This document shows, piece by piece, positions 1 through 7,753 of a stretch of 37,168 bases of DNA. The stretch's first letter is position 1. Every line of letters starts with the position of its first letter. The DNA is taken from NCBI GenBank assembly GCA_944319795.1, contig CALUFA010000023.1:1-37168 (forward strand). The letters run 5' to 3'. The notes beneath the pieces were generated by a model, which saw only the letters and a program-made list of their open reading frames with translations, was not told the DNA's origin and did no database searches. The stretch is from an uncultured Prevotella sp. (lineage in GTDB: Bacteria > Bacteroidota > Bacteroidia > Bacteroidales > Bacteroidaceae). Both the position numbers and the translations under genes were made by a program.

Positions 1-143
1 ATGCAAAGATAATGCAAACGAGCGGAATTAGAGCTTGCTCTTAAATTCCCGAGTGCAGCTTATCTTATGCAAAGATAATGCAAACGAGCGGAATTAGAGC
101 TTGCTCTTAAATTCCCGAGTGCAGCTTATCTTATGCAAAGATA
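1..143. repeat. 66-bp tandem repeat, two full copies plus a partial third
   Basis: Bases 1-66 and 67-132 are identical, and 133-143 repeats the first 11 bases, so the array may extend to the left of the window. Each unit is largely self-complementary: GAGC/GCTC at the centre, then GGAATTA against TTAAATTCC, TGCA against TGCA, and AAGATAA against TTATCTT at the ends, with a few bulges. Each unit start also contains CAAAGATA, which reads TATCTTTG on the minus strand and matches the Bacteroidetes -7 promoter box (4-11, 70-77, 136-143). No TTTG lies at the proper -33 distance. The function is unknown; a dispersed intergenic repeat is the simplest reading. Confidence 0.9.
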
Positions 144-221
144 GCATTTTTATTAATCCACAGGGAATATTATCCGTAATAATTATCTAAATTTGCAAAT
201 AAAACGATATTGTTCCGACAA

Positions 222-320
222 CTTTCCGATATGCGGCCTTTTAGCTTGCAAAAGGCCGCATATCGGAAAGTAAAAGGTTGCCTTTTGCAGGCTAAAAGGC
301 CGTGTTTTGCAAAGTGGGTG
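222..320. repeat. 22-bp-period intergenic repeat, site A, with a 49-nt palindrome
   Basis: Four consecutive 22-bp units start at 233, 255, 277 and 299. The common pattern is a GCCTTTT core, then GCAnnnTAAAAG, so each unit carries complementary CCTTTT and AAAAGG halves. Bases 222-242 and 250-270 form a perfect 21-bp inverted repeat around a 7-base loop, spanning units one and two. There is no T-run directly after the hairpin. The same 22-bp register recurs at 4832-4919, 10768-10855, 19386-19451 and 36819-36884. The rest of 144-495 holds no credible gene. Confidence 0.8.
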
Positions 321-469
321 TTTGGGGCTCGTTCAACCAAGCGTGTCTCATAAGATTGAATTTGCTTATTCCGCTAATGTTCAGGGGCGGATATGCGCAT
401 CTTTTACTAATATATGTTAAATGGAAGGAAATAAGGCATTGAAGATTTTTTTATACTCGATAAAAGTGT

Positions 470-477
470 TACCTTTG
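470..477 (+). promoter_or_regulatory. -7 box of the tRNA promoter
   Basis: TACCTTTG matches the Bacteroidetes -7 consensus TAnnTTTG and lies 18 bases before the first tRNA. The expected -33 position holds only a T-run, so this is a one-box match. Confidence 0.55.
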
Positions 478-495
478 CACCGCTGAAATAAAAAA

Positions 496-568
496 GCCGA
501 TATGGCTCAGTTGGTAGAGCAATTCATTCGTAATGAATAGGTCCCGGGTTCGAGTCCCGGTATCGGCT
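496..568 (+). tRNA. tRNA-Thr (anticodon CGT)
   Basis: A 73-base cloverleaf. The acceptor stem is GCCGATA with TATCGGC, the D stem GCTC/GAGC, the anticodon stem ATTCA/TGAAT with loop TTCGTAA, and the T arm CCGGG-TTCGAGT-CCCGG. The anticodon CGT at 529-531 reads the threonine codon ACG. The CCA end is not encoded. It lies 15 bases before tRNA-Gly and is probably cotranscribed with it. Confidence 0.96.
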
Positions 569-583
569 CAGCAAGGTGGAGCT

Positions 584-656
584 GCGGTAATAGCTCAGTT
601 GGTAGAGCACTAGCTTCCCAAGCTGGGGGTCGCGAGTTCGAGCCTCGTTTACCGCT
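584..656 (+). tRNA. tRNA-Gly (anticodon CCC)
   Basis: A 73-base cloverleaf. The acceptor stem is GCGGTAA with TTACCGC, the D stem GCTC/GAGC, the anticodon stem CTAGC/GCTGG with loop TTCCCAA, and the T arm GCGAG-TTCGAGC-CTCGT (one G-T pair). The anticodon CCC at 617-619 reads GGG. The CCA end is not encoded. A hairpin with T-run follows 38 bases downstream. Confidence 0.96.
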
Positions 657-694
657 CTTAAGGTTAAGATATTGAAACTTAGACAGTTATAAAT

Positions 695-725
695 AAAGGC
701 GACCATTGAGGCCGCCTTTTTATTT
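695..725. terminator. Terminator between the tRNA pair and the C11 peptidase gene
   Basis: The stem AAAGGCG (695-701) pairs with CGCCTTT (713-719) and is followed by TTTTATTTTG. On the minus strand the hairpin is followed by a T-rich stretch, so it may also end the convergent peptidase transcript. Confidence 0.75.
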
Positions 726-758
726 TGCTTCCAAGGTATTGTGGTCTTTGGGTGACGT

Positions 759-1961
759 CTAATGTGTTGCGTAATACCAGTTCGTTTTTTTCACATCGTT
801 GGCAACGCTTGTGTTTCTTGTAGGATCCGATATGGTAAGCCCTGAAAAAGTCGATATCGTGGTCTCCTTGTTGGTCAGCGACGAATAGTATTTTTCCGTG
901 TTTGCCTTATACGGCACGAGTCGTGCAAGTTGTTCGTTGAACATGGCCAACAGGCTTTCGTCCTGGCATAGGTGTGACACGTAGTCGCCAAAGTCGAAGA
1001 ATATTGTTGGCGTGTAGCCGTCCAAATCCTGGATGTCGTTCGCGTTTTCGACGCCTGAAGGGTATTGTCCGTTGATTTGCCGCATTATGTCGGCCATGCC
1101 CTCAACCTCGTTGCAATCGGTTACGCCGATGGTTCCACACGGTCTGCCGAAGTTTGAATAGAACTCGTAAAACCCTTCGCAGACACTCTTATAATCGTTA
1201 TTCAGCAAATCGATGCCGATTTTGGCGTAAGGCATTCCTTCTATCATTATCTCGCACGTTGAGGCTATCAGGAAGTCGGTCACGTTCCTGAGGTCGTAAG
1301 CCGTTTCAATGTTTGACATGTAACAGTCGTCAAACAGGATGTATTCCATTTTTATTCCTGCGGCTTCTATCCCGTCGGCCAGGGTTTGTATGTCGGTTTG
1401 GTAGTTGTTATCCGACCAGTGGCCGAAGAACCTTGTTAAATGGACGCCTGGATGTAGGCTCTTTGATTTTGACATCCTTGTCGACACTTCCGTTCCGGCC
1501 GGAATCCAACCCATACCGTGGGAGCCTATCGCCATAGCGTAAGTCTCGGCTGGAGCTTGCTTGGCTGCGTCGCCGATGATTGAAGCTATGCCCTTGGCCG
1601 TCGTAAAATCGCAGGAGTTGAACCTGTATTCTTGAATGGTGTCGCGAATGCATCCGCCTTTGCCGTAAGTTATCCTTATCAGATGCGACGTTGAGCTGTT
1701 TTCGGAGATGAAAACCATTAGCGCGTTCCCGTCGAGTCCGCCGTTGTTTTCAATCGCGGTTTCAAATGATGATATGTTTTTCAAAAAATAGTTGTAGATG
1801 CTTTCTCCAGACCACGGCATGTACATAAACAGGGTTTGGCGGTAGCTTGCCGTTCCGTCAGGCTTTTTGCCGTTGATGTCGTCGGCCTCACAGGAAAAGA
1901 AGATGAAAGGCAATGTTATGAAAATGGCAAGTATCTTAAGAAACGAATACGGTTTCATCAT
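759..1961 (-). CDS. Clostripain-like cysteine peptidase (family C11), lipoprotein
   Basis: Predicted cell-surface or periplasmic cysteine endopeptidase of the clostripain family, which cleaves after basic residues. The start is one of two adjacent ATG codons (1961 or 1958), giving about 400 residues. A hydrophobic signal ends in the lipobox FFSC, so the protein is lipid-anchored. The catalytic dyad is visible as His148 in GSHGMGW and Cys213 in DDCYMSN. The C-terminus has the WYYA ending seen in Bacteroidales relatives. An in-frame ATG at 2009 would place the signal peptide behind 16 extra residues and run through the palindrome at 1991-2037, so I reject it. No promoter is visible, and readthrough from valS is possible. 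The substrate is unknown. Confidence 0.9.
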   Translation of the reverse strand: MMKPYSFLKILAIFITLPFIFFSCEADDINGKKPDGTASYRQTLFMYMPWSGESIYNYFLKNISSFETAIENNGGLDGNALMVFISENSSTSHLIRITYGKGGCIRDTIQEYRFNSCDFTTAKGIASIIGDAAKQAPAETYAMAIGSHGMGWIPAGTEVSTRMSKSKSLHPGVHLTRFFGHWSDNNYQTDIQTLADGIEAAGIKMEYILFDDCYMSNIETAYDLRNVTDFLIASTCEIMIEGMPYAKIGIDLLNNDYKSVCEGFYEFYSNFGRPCGTIGVTDCNEVEGMADIMRQINGQYPSGVENANDIQDLDGYTPTIFFDFGDYVSHLCQDESLLAMFNEQLARLVPYKANTEKYYSSLTNKETTISTFSGLTISDPTRNTSVANDVKKTNWYYATH

Positions 1962-1990
1962 TTGTGGGATTATTATAAAGGCATTATGAA

Positions 1991-2037
1991 ATCCATTATA
2001 AGCAAACAAGGAACTACCCTGTTTGCTTATAATGGAT
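1991..2037 (-). terminator. Long hairpin between valS and the peptidase gene
   Basis: The 18-bp perfect arms at 1991-2008 and 2020-2037 enclose an 11-base loop. It lies 8 bases after the valS stop on the minus strand, so it may end or process the valS transcript. No T-run follows, so the terminator call is tentative. Confidence 0.5.
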
Positions 2038-2045
2038 ACGGTTAC

Positions 2046-4688
2046 TTACTTGCGTTTACTTTTGAGTTCGGCCAGCGATTCTTTCAATGCCGCAATCTTC
2101 TCCTCGGAGTCGCTTTGCTTCTTTCTTTCCAATGCAACGACTGCAGCAGGGGCGTTGGCTACGAACTTTTCGTTGGACAGCTTCTTCATGATTCCTGCAA
2201 GGAATCCTTCGAGATGCTTAAGCTGTGCCTCCTGCTTGCTGATTTCCGCCTCAACGTCAATCAGGCTGCCTACCGGCACTGCGAACTCGTCGGTGCCGAC
2301 CATGAATTGCACGGTGTCTGCCGACTTGGCATTCACGACGCTTATCGACTCAAGGTTAGCCATTTTCAGCGTGACCGGATCGTATGCGGCGTAATTGTTC
2401 ACGCCGACGGCCAGGAGGGCGAGCTTCTCTTTGGGGGAGATGTTCTTTTGGTTCCTTACGGTTCTTACATGCCCGATTACTTGTTTTACATTCTCTATGT
2501 CGTCAACGATTTTCTTGTCGTCGTCGGTCGGCTGAAGCACTTCCAGTTTATCAAGCATTATGCTTTCCCCGTCTTTCCGCTCGTAGATGTGCTGCCAGAG
2601 TTCTTCCGTTATGAACGGCATGAACGGGTGGAGCATCTTGAGCAAGTCGTTGAAGAATCCGAGCGTCTTTCCGTAAGTCTCCATGTCGATCGGTGAGCCG
2701 TAGGCGGGCTTTACCATTTCAAGGTACCAACTTGAGAATTCGTCCCAGAATAATTTGTAGACTGCCATGAGGGCTTCAGATATGCGGTATTTCTTGAACA
2801 GGTCGTCGATTTCGGCGTTCGTGAGTCTCAGTTTTGCCTCAAACCATTTTACGGCTGTCTTATTGGCTTCTGGCTGTTCAATGTCGGCCACATCCCAACC
2901 TTTGACGAGACGGAACGCATTCCATATCTTGTTGTTGAAGTTGCGTCCCTGCTCGCAGAGGCTCTCGTCAAACAGGATGTCGTTGCCGGCCGGTGCGGAG
3001 AGCATCATGCCCATGCGCACTCCGTCGGCGCCGAACTTGTCAATAAGTTCGAGCGGGTCGGGGCTGTTGCCAAGGCTCTTGCTCATCTTGCGTCCAAGTT
3101 TGTCGCGCACGATGCCTGTGAAATAGACATTCTTGAAAGGCATTGTACCGCGGTATTCGTAACCGGCCATTATCATTCGGGCTACCCAGAAGAAAATGAT
3201 GTCGGGTCCGGTCACAAGGTCAGACGTCGGATAATAATATTTAATGTCTTCGTTTTCAGGGTTGTTGACGCCGTCGAATACCGACATCGGCCACAACCAT
3301 GACGAGAACCATGTGTCAAGGCAGTCGTCGTCCTGACGCAGGCCTGATATTGACAGATTGCAGTTGCCGGATTTCTCTTTGGCTAATTCCAATGCCTTCT
3401 CTGGAGATTCGGCAACGACAAAGCCGCCGTTGCCGGGAAGGTAATAAGCCGGGATGCGGTGTCCCCACCAAAGTTGGCGGCTGATGCACCAATCCTTTAT
3501 GTTCTCGAGCCAATGGCGGTAAGTGTTCTTGTATTTTGCAGGGTAAAACTTTATCTCGTCGTTCATCACAGGGGCAAGGGCCAAGTCTGCGAAATGCTGC
3601 ATCTTAAGGAACCATTGCGTAGAGAGCTTAGGCTCGATAGGAACGTTTGTCCTTTCGGAGAATCCGACCTTATTGACGTAATCCTCGACTTTCTCCATCA
3701 GTCCGGCATCCTTTAAGTCTTGCTCGATCTGCTTGCGCACGTCCATACGGTCCATGCCGACATACAGGCCGGCTGCTTCGGATATTGTACCGTCGTCGTT
3801 GAATATGTCGATTGTTTCAAGGTTGTGTTTCAATCCCAAGGCGTGGTCGTTTACGTCATGCGCCGGGGTGACTTTGAGGCAACCTGTACCGAACTCAATG
3901 TCGACATAACCGTCTTCGATGACGGGGATTTGGCGGTTTACGAGTGGGACTATGACGTGTTTACCCTTAAGCCAAGTATTCTTCGGGTCGTCAGGGTTGA
4001 TGCACATCGCCGTGTCGCCCATTATTGTTTCGGGGCGCGTCGTGGCTACTACGGCGTATTTGCCAGGGTCTTCAACGACCATGTAGCGGAGATAATACAA
4101 CTTGCTGTGCTCCTCCTTATATACTACTTCCTCGTCGCTTAGGGCAGTCTGGGCTTTCGGATCCCAGTTCACCATGCGCGCTCCGCGGTAAATAAGCCCC
4201 TTGTCGTAGAGGTCGCAGAACACTTTAATTACGCCTTTAGAGCGTTTGTCGTCCATTGTGAACGCCGTGCGGTCCCAATCGCAACTTGCGCCCAGTTTCC
4301 TTAATTGCTTTAATATTATCCCTCCGTGTTCGTTCGTCCAGTCCCATGCATGCTTAAGGAATTCGTCGCGTGTGAGGTCGGTTTTCTTGATTCCTTGTTG
4401 TGCAAGTTTGTTTACGACTTTGGCTTCGGTCGCTATCGAAGCATGGTCGGTGCCCGGCACCCAACATGCGTTTTTGCCTTCCATTCTCGCCCTTCTTACA
4501 AGGATGTCTTGGATGGTGTTGTTAAGCATGTGCCCCATGTGCAACACGCCGGTTACATTAGGCGGCGGTATTACTATCGTATAAGGCTCGCGCCCGTCGG
4601 GTTTGCTGCTGAATAGCTTGTTGTCAAGCCAATATTGATACCATTTCGACTCAACCTCGCTTGGGTCGTATTTGCTTGCTAATTCCAT
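2046..4688 (-). CDS. valS: Valyl-tRNA synthetase
   Basis: Charges tRNA-Val with valine in the cytoplasm. The 880 residues fit the family. The HIGH signature is HMGH at residues 50-53, within [15 protein letters not shown], and the KMSKS loop is at residues 534-538 ([10 protein letters not shown]). The editing domain follows the family pattern ([17 protein letters not shown]). The last 70 or so residues form the usual C-terminal coiled coil, rich in Lys and Glu. Transcription probably starts from the -7 box at 4730-4737. It diverges from mazG. Confidence 0.98.
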   Translation of the reverse strand: MELASKYDPSEVESKWYQYWLDNKLFSSKPDGREPYTIVIPPPNVTGVLHMGHMLNNTIQDILVRRARMEGKNACWVPGTDHASIATEAKVVNKLAQQGIKKTDLTRDEFLKHAWDWTNEHGGIILKQLRKLGASCDWDRTAFTMDDKRSKGVIKVFCDLYDKGLIYRGARMVNWDPKAQTALSDEEVVYKEEHSKLYYLRYMVVEDPGKYAVVATTRPETIMGDTAMCINPDDPKNTWLKGKHVIVPLVNRQIPVIEDGYVDIEFGTGCLKVTPAHDVNDHALGLKHNLETIDIFNDDGTISEAAGLYVGMDRMDVRKQIEQDLKDAGLMEKVEDYVNKVGFSERTNVPIEPKLSTQWFLKMQHFADLALAPVMNDEIKFYPAKYKNTYRHWLENIKDWCISRQLWWGHRIPAYYLPGNGGFVVAESPEKALELAKEKSGNCNLSISGLRQDDDCLDTWFSSWLWPMSVFDGVNNPENEDIKYYYPTSDLVTGPDIIFFWVARMIMAGYEYRGTMPFKNVYFTGIVRDKLGRKMSKSLGNSPDPLELIDKFGADGVRMGMMLSAPAGNDILFDESLCEQGRNFNNKIWNAFRLVKGWDVADIEQPEANKTAVKWFEAKLRLTNAEIDDLFKKYRISEALMAVYKLFWDEFSSWYLEMVKPAYGSPIDMETYGKTLGFFNDLLKMLHPFMPFITEELWQHIYERKDGESIMLDKLEVLQPTDDDKKIVDDIENVKQVIGHVRTVRNQKNISPKEKLALLAVGVNNYAAYDPVTLKMANLESISVVNAKSADTVQFMVGTDEFAVPVGSLIDVEAEISKQEAQLKHLEGFLAGIMKKLSNEKFVANAPAAVVALERKKQSDSEEKIAALKESLAELKSKRK

Positions 4689-4729
4689 TTGTGTATATTA
4701 ATATTAATTTAATCTAATAAAAAACGATG

Positions 4730-4737
4730 CAAAAATA
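4730..4737 (-). promoter_or_regulatory. -7 box of the valS promoter
   Basis: On the minus strand these bases read TATTTTTG, matching TAnnTTTG, about 42 bases before the valS start. No good -33 box is seen. Together with the mazG box at 4760-4767 it forms an ATGCAAAA / TTTTGCAT inverted repeat. Confidence 0.55.
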
Positions 4738-4759
4738 CAAAATATTCATGGAAAATACC

Positions 4760-4767
4760 TACTTTTG
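4760..4767 (+). promoter_or_regulatory. -7 box upstream of the mazG operon
   Basis: TACTTTTG matches TAnnTTTG. It would give a leader of about 255 bases before the mazG ATG at 5029, and that leader contains the 22-bp repeat units of site B. No good -33 box is seen. Confidence 0.5.
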
Positions 4768-4831
4768 CATAGTTAAAATACCCGTTGCGGAATTATTTTG
4801 GGTGGAACGGCGATGATTACTATTTCAAACG

Positions 4832-4919
4832 GTATCCTTTCAGCCTTCAAAACGTGGCTTTTTGCATCCTGAAAGGTGGCCTTTCGCATTATAAAAGGAC
4901 GCCTCTTGCAAATCCGTCG
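4832..4919. repeat. 22-bp-period intergenic repeat, site B
   Basis: Four 22-bp units start at 4832, 4854, 4876 and 4898, sharing CCTTT, then GCAT or a variant, then AAAAG. The fourth is the least conserved. The units lie in the probable mRNA leader of mazG. The gap 4689-5028 otherwise holds only the two divergent promoters; a reading frame that extends mazG upstream through the repeat has no family similarity. Confidence 0.65.
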
Positions 4920-5028
4920 GAGGCATGCGGAAACCGTAAGCAAAAGCCGTCGAAACACAACAAACCGTAAGCGCCTGCTACGAGGAGGCATTAATAATTC
5001 CGCCAATGGGTGGTTAAAATACAAATTT

Positions 5029-5820
5029 ATGCATACGAGAGAAGAAAAGTTAGAAGCATTCGGAAGGCTTATCGACGTGCTCGACACGTTACGTGTTAAA
5101 TGCCCTTGGGACAGAAAGCAGACAAACGAGAGCCTTAGGCCGAACACGATAGAAGAAACGTTTGAACTATGCGACGCCTTGATGAAGGATGACAAGAAGA
5201 ACATCTGCAAGGAGCTCGGCGACGTGTTGCTGCATGTTTGCTTTTATGCGCTCATCGGGAGCGAAACCGGAGATTTCGACATCGCCGACGTCTGCAACAT
5301 GGAAGCAGACAAACTTATATTCAGGCATCCGCATGTGTATGGAAACGTTAAGGCCGATACGGCCGACCAGGTAACGGAAAATTGGGAACAAATTAAACTT
5401 AAGGAAAAAGACGGAAACAAAAGGGTGCTCTCCGGCGTGCCCGACGCGCTCCCTTCTTTGATAAAAGCATATAGGATACAAGACAAGGCGAGGAACGTAG
5501 GCTTTGACTGGGAAGATAAGGGGGACGTATGGAAGAAAGTACGCGAGGAGCTTGGCGAGCTTGAGGCGGAATTGAAAAATGAGGATAAGGAGAAATCCAC
5601 ACAGGAATTGGGTGATTTCTTGTTTAGCGTAATCAACGCCGCACGCCTCTATCATCTTAACCCGGACAACGCCCTTGAACATACAAACCAAAAGTTTATA
5701 AGGCGTTTCAATTACATAGAGGATCATTCTATCAAGGCGGGCAAACCGCTTACGGAAATGACGTTAGGCGAAATGGACGAGCTTTGGAATGAGGCTAAAC
5801 GGCAAGAGGACGAACAATAA
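5029..5820 (+). CDS. mazG: Nucleoside triphosphate pyrophosphohydrolase MazG
   Basis: Hydrolyses (deoxy)nucleoside triphosphates to monophosphates and pyrophosphate, cleaning damaged nucleotides from the pool. I chose the ATG at 5029 because the protein then starts MHTREEKLEAF and has 263 residues, the usual MazG length; the in-frame extension upstream translates repeat DNA. The first MazG domain shows CPWDRKQT, then EETFELCDAL and KELGDVLLH, the Mg-binding EExxE/ExxD pattern. A second copy follows at about residues 160-205 (REELGELEAEL, QELGDFLFSVIN). First gene of an apparent operon with the lipoprotein gene (11-base gap) and rnz. Confidence 0.96.
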   Translation: MHTREEKLEAFGRLIDVLDTLRVKCPWDRKQTNESLRPNTIEETFELCDALMKDDKKNICKELGDVLLHVCFYALIGSETGDFDIADVCNMEADKLIFRHPHVYGNVKADTADQVTENWEQIKLKEKDGNKRVLSGVPDALPSLIKAYRIQDKARNVGFDWEDKGDVWKKVREELGELEAELKNEDKEKSTQELGDFLFSVINAARLYHLNPDNALEHTNQKFIRRFNYIEDHSIKAGKPLTEMTLGEMDELWNEAKRQEDEQ

Positions 5821-5831
5821 AACGACATACG

Positions 5832-6410
5832 ATGAAAACCTTCAAAGGAGCGCTTCTGTTTTTATGCGCAATGATTATCTTCGGGTGTAACGACAAGAAA
5901 AAGGATGCACCTATAATCGAGATATTGGCCGACAGCGCCGTTGTCGACTCTACTGTTTACGGACGGTGCGGCGACGGAACGGCCATGCATACGTTGGAAC
6001 TTGTTACCGACAAGGGGGATACGATTGTTTATACCCTTGAAGGGCTTGATACGTGTTCAAACGTGCAGGGCGGACTTTTTGTCGGTGACCGTCTTGCCGT
6101 AATCGGCAAACGCGTTGACGGGCTGAATGAAGAAATGTTTGCTGAAAAAGTAATCAACCTTACGTCTTTGCTTGGGACATGGAGCAGTCTTGACAAGAAA
6201 TTCGAAATCGCCGAAGGCGGAAATGTCATAAGCAATACAGGTGAGCCGAAACCTTATACGGAATGGAAAATCCTGAACGGCAGGCTGGTATTGACTCCTG
6301 ACACTTTCGATATATTCACACTCGGCCCCGATTCGTTGTACCTTGAAAACGATAACGGCATATATGGGTATAAGCGATTGCGGAAAGACAGTTTAAGGAC
6401 TGTGAGGTAA
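5832..6410 (+). CDS. Lipocalin-like lipoprotein
   Basis: A 192-residue predicted lipoprotein with the lipobox IFGC (Cys19). About residues 30-105 have short repeated hydrophobic and charged strands (HTLELVTDKGDTIVYTLEG). From about residue 112, LLGTWSS, EWKILNGRLVL and LGPDSLYLEN match the beta-strand pattern of the small lipocalin-like domains common in Bacteroidales lipoproteins. The ligand is unknown and this is a fold guess. It sits between mazG and rnz, 11 bases after mazG, with no promoter of its own, so its expression probably follows housekeeping genes. Confidence 0.7.
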   Translation: MKTFKGALLFLCAMIIFGCNDKKKDAPIIEILADSAVVDSTVYGRCGDGTAMHTLELVTDKGDTIVYTLEGLDTCSNVQGGLFVGDRLAVIGKRVDGLNEEMFAEKVINLTSLLGTWSSLDKKFEIAEGGNVISNTGEPKPYTEWKILNGRLVLTPDTFDIFTLGPDSLYLENDNGIYGYKRLRKDSLRTVR

Positions 6411-6442
6411 ATTTATTTAAGTGGAGAAGTTTGTAGGATTGT

Positions 6443-7357
6443 ATGCAACCGTTTAAGATTCGCATTCTTGGATGCGGCAGCGCCCTGCCGACATTAAGGC
6501 ACTCGGCGTCTTCCCAGTTAGTTGAAATCAGGGGCAAGGTGTTCATGGTCGACTGCGGGGAAGGTACGCAGGTCCAGGTAAGGCGCGCGCGGATACATTT
6601 CAACAAAATAATCGCAATATTCATCACCCACTTACACGGCGACCATTGTTTTGGCTTGATAGGATTGATTTCCTCATTTGGCATGTTGGGACGCACGGCA
6701 CCATTGCACGTATATGCGCCGAAAGGTTTCGCTCCGATATTAGAACAGCAATTGGACTTTTTCTGCAACGGATTGGACTATGATGTTCATATTCACGACG
6801 TTGATGCTGCTTTGGCTAATGTCGTTTATGAAGATAACGGGGTCTTGGTCGAATCAATCCCTTTAGACCATCGTGTGCCGTGCTGTGGTTATATATTTAG
6901 GGAAAAACCTACGCTGCCGCATATTCGACGGGATATGATAGACTTTTACAATATCCCTGAATGTTACCGTAATAACATAAAAAACGGGGCCGACTGGGAA
7001 ACCGAAGACGGGGAAGTCATTCCTAATTCAAGGCTTACAAGTCCGGCAGACCCTCCGCGTACTTACGCTTATTGTTCCGATACGAAATACGTAGCCGACC
7101 TTTACAAACAGCTGCAAGGCGTTGACTTGCTTTACCATGAGGCCACGTATGCCAGCGCAGATGAAGACCGTGCTGCGTTGTATTATCACAGCACGGCAAA
7201 ACAGGCTGCAACGGTTGCGTTGAAAGCGAATGCTAAAAAACTTGTTTTAGGCCATTTCTCTGCAAGGTATGATGATGAGAAAATCATCCTTGACGAAGCG
7301 CGCGAAGTGTTCCCAAACGTATGTTTGGCAAACGAAATGGACGTTTTTGACGTGTAA
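6443..7357 (+). CDS. rnz: Ribonuclease Z
   Basis: Metallo-beta-lactamase-fold endonuclease that trims the 3' ends of tRNA precursors. The zinc motif HLHGDH is at residues 63-68. Later metal ligands are visible in YCSDTKY, LYHEATY and VLGHFSARY. The 304 residues match the short bacterial form. Neither tRNA gene in this window encodes CCA, so both are suitable substrates. It follows the lipoprotein gene by 32 bases without a clear promoter. Confidence 0.96.
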   Translation: MQPFKIRILGCGSALPTLRHSASSQLVEIRGKVFMVDCGEGTQVQVRRARIHFNKIIAIFITHLHGDHCFGLIGLISSFGMLGRTAPLHVYAPKGFAPILEQQLDFFCNGLDYDVHIHDVDAALANVVYEDNGVLVESIPLDHRVPCCGYIFREKPTLPHIRRDMIDFYNIPECYRNNIKNGADWETEDGEVIPNSRLTSPADPPRTYAYCSDTKYVADLYKQLQGVDLLYHEATYASADEDRAALYYHSTAKQAATVALKANAKKLVLGHFSARYDDEKIILDEAREVFPNVCLANEMDVFDV

Positions 7358-7379
7358 TTAGGTAAAAAAGTCCAAAAAG

Positions 7380-7411
7380 TTTGGAGTTGTAATATAATTA
7401 ATGTATCTTTG
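7380..7411 (+). promoter_or_regulatory. Promoter of the L,D-transpeptidase/ECF sigma operon
   Basis: TTTG at 7380-7383, exactly 20 bases, then TATCTTTG at 7404-7411: an ideal match to the Bacteroidetes vegetative promoter. The ATG at 7432 follows 20 bases later. As this is a housekeeping-type promoter, the operon does not depend only on its own ECF sigma. Confidence 0.8.
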
Positions 7412-7431
7412 CCATAATAAAAAATGATTTT

Positions 7432-7740
7432 ATGGCGAAGAATTTTTTCATAATACCAATATTCGTTGTCTCGTTGTTGTGCGTTCCGGTTGTAGGGAGC
7501 GCAAACAATGCGATTGAGATAATCGAGAACGAATATCAAGAAATATCTATCACCGTCAAAGAATCTACAATCCATGTCGTAGGAGCTAACGGCCAAGTCA
7601 TGCATATTTATAATGTTGCCGGAGTTAGGGTCATGAGCGTAAAGGTTGACGGCCCTGACCGCCATTATGACTTGAGCTTGCAAAAGGGTTGTTATATCGT
7701 TAAAATAGGTAAGACTGTAAAGAAGATATTCATCAAATAA
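7432..7740 (+). CDS. Small secreted protein with a sorting-domain-like C-terminus
   Basis: 102 residues. A signal peptide covers about residues 1-24 (cleavage near VVGSA). Residues 50-102 (VVGANGQVMHIYNVAGVRV, LSLQKGCYIVKIG, ending KKIFIK) resemble the strand pattern of C-terminal secretion-tail domains of Bacteroidetes, but there is no cargo domain in front. It may be a stand-alone beta-sandwich protein; its role is unknown. First gene of the operon, 13 bases before the L,D-transpeptidase gene. Confidence 0.75.
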   Translation: MAKNFFIIPIFVVSLLCVPVVGSANNAIEIIENEYQEISITVKESTIHVVGANGQVMHIYNVAGVRVMSVKVDGPDRHYDLSLQKGCYIVKIGKTVKKIFIK

Positions 7741-7753
7741 TCTTTTCTTTGTT

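Noticed and set aside
1836-2696. 286-codon frame on the plus strand
   Set aside because: It is antisense to valS and the peptidase gene, crosses the intergenic palindrome and shows no family similarity; valS is certain on the other strand.
4876-5028. N-terminal extension of mazG by 51 codons
   Set aside because: It translates the 22-bp repeat units and is not family-like; the ATG at 5029 gives the normal MazG length.
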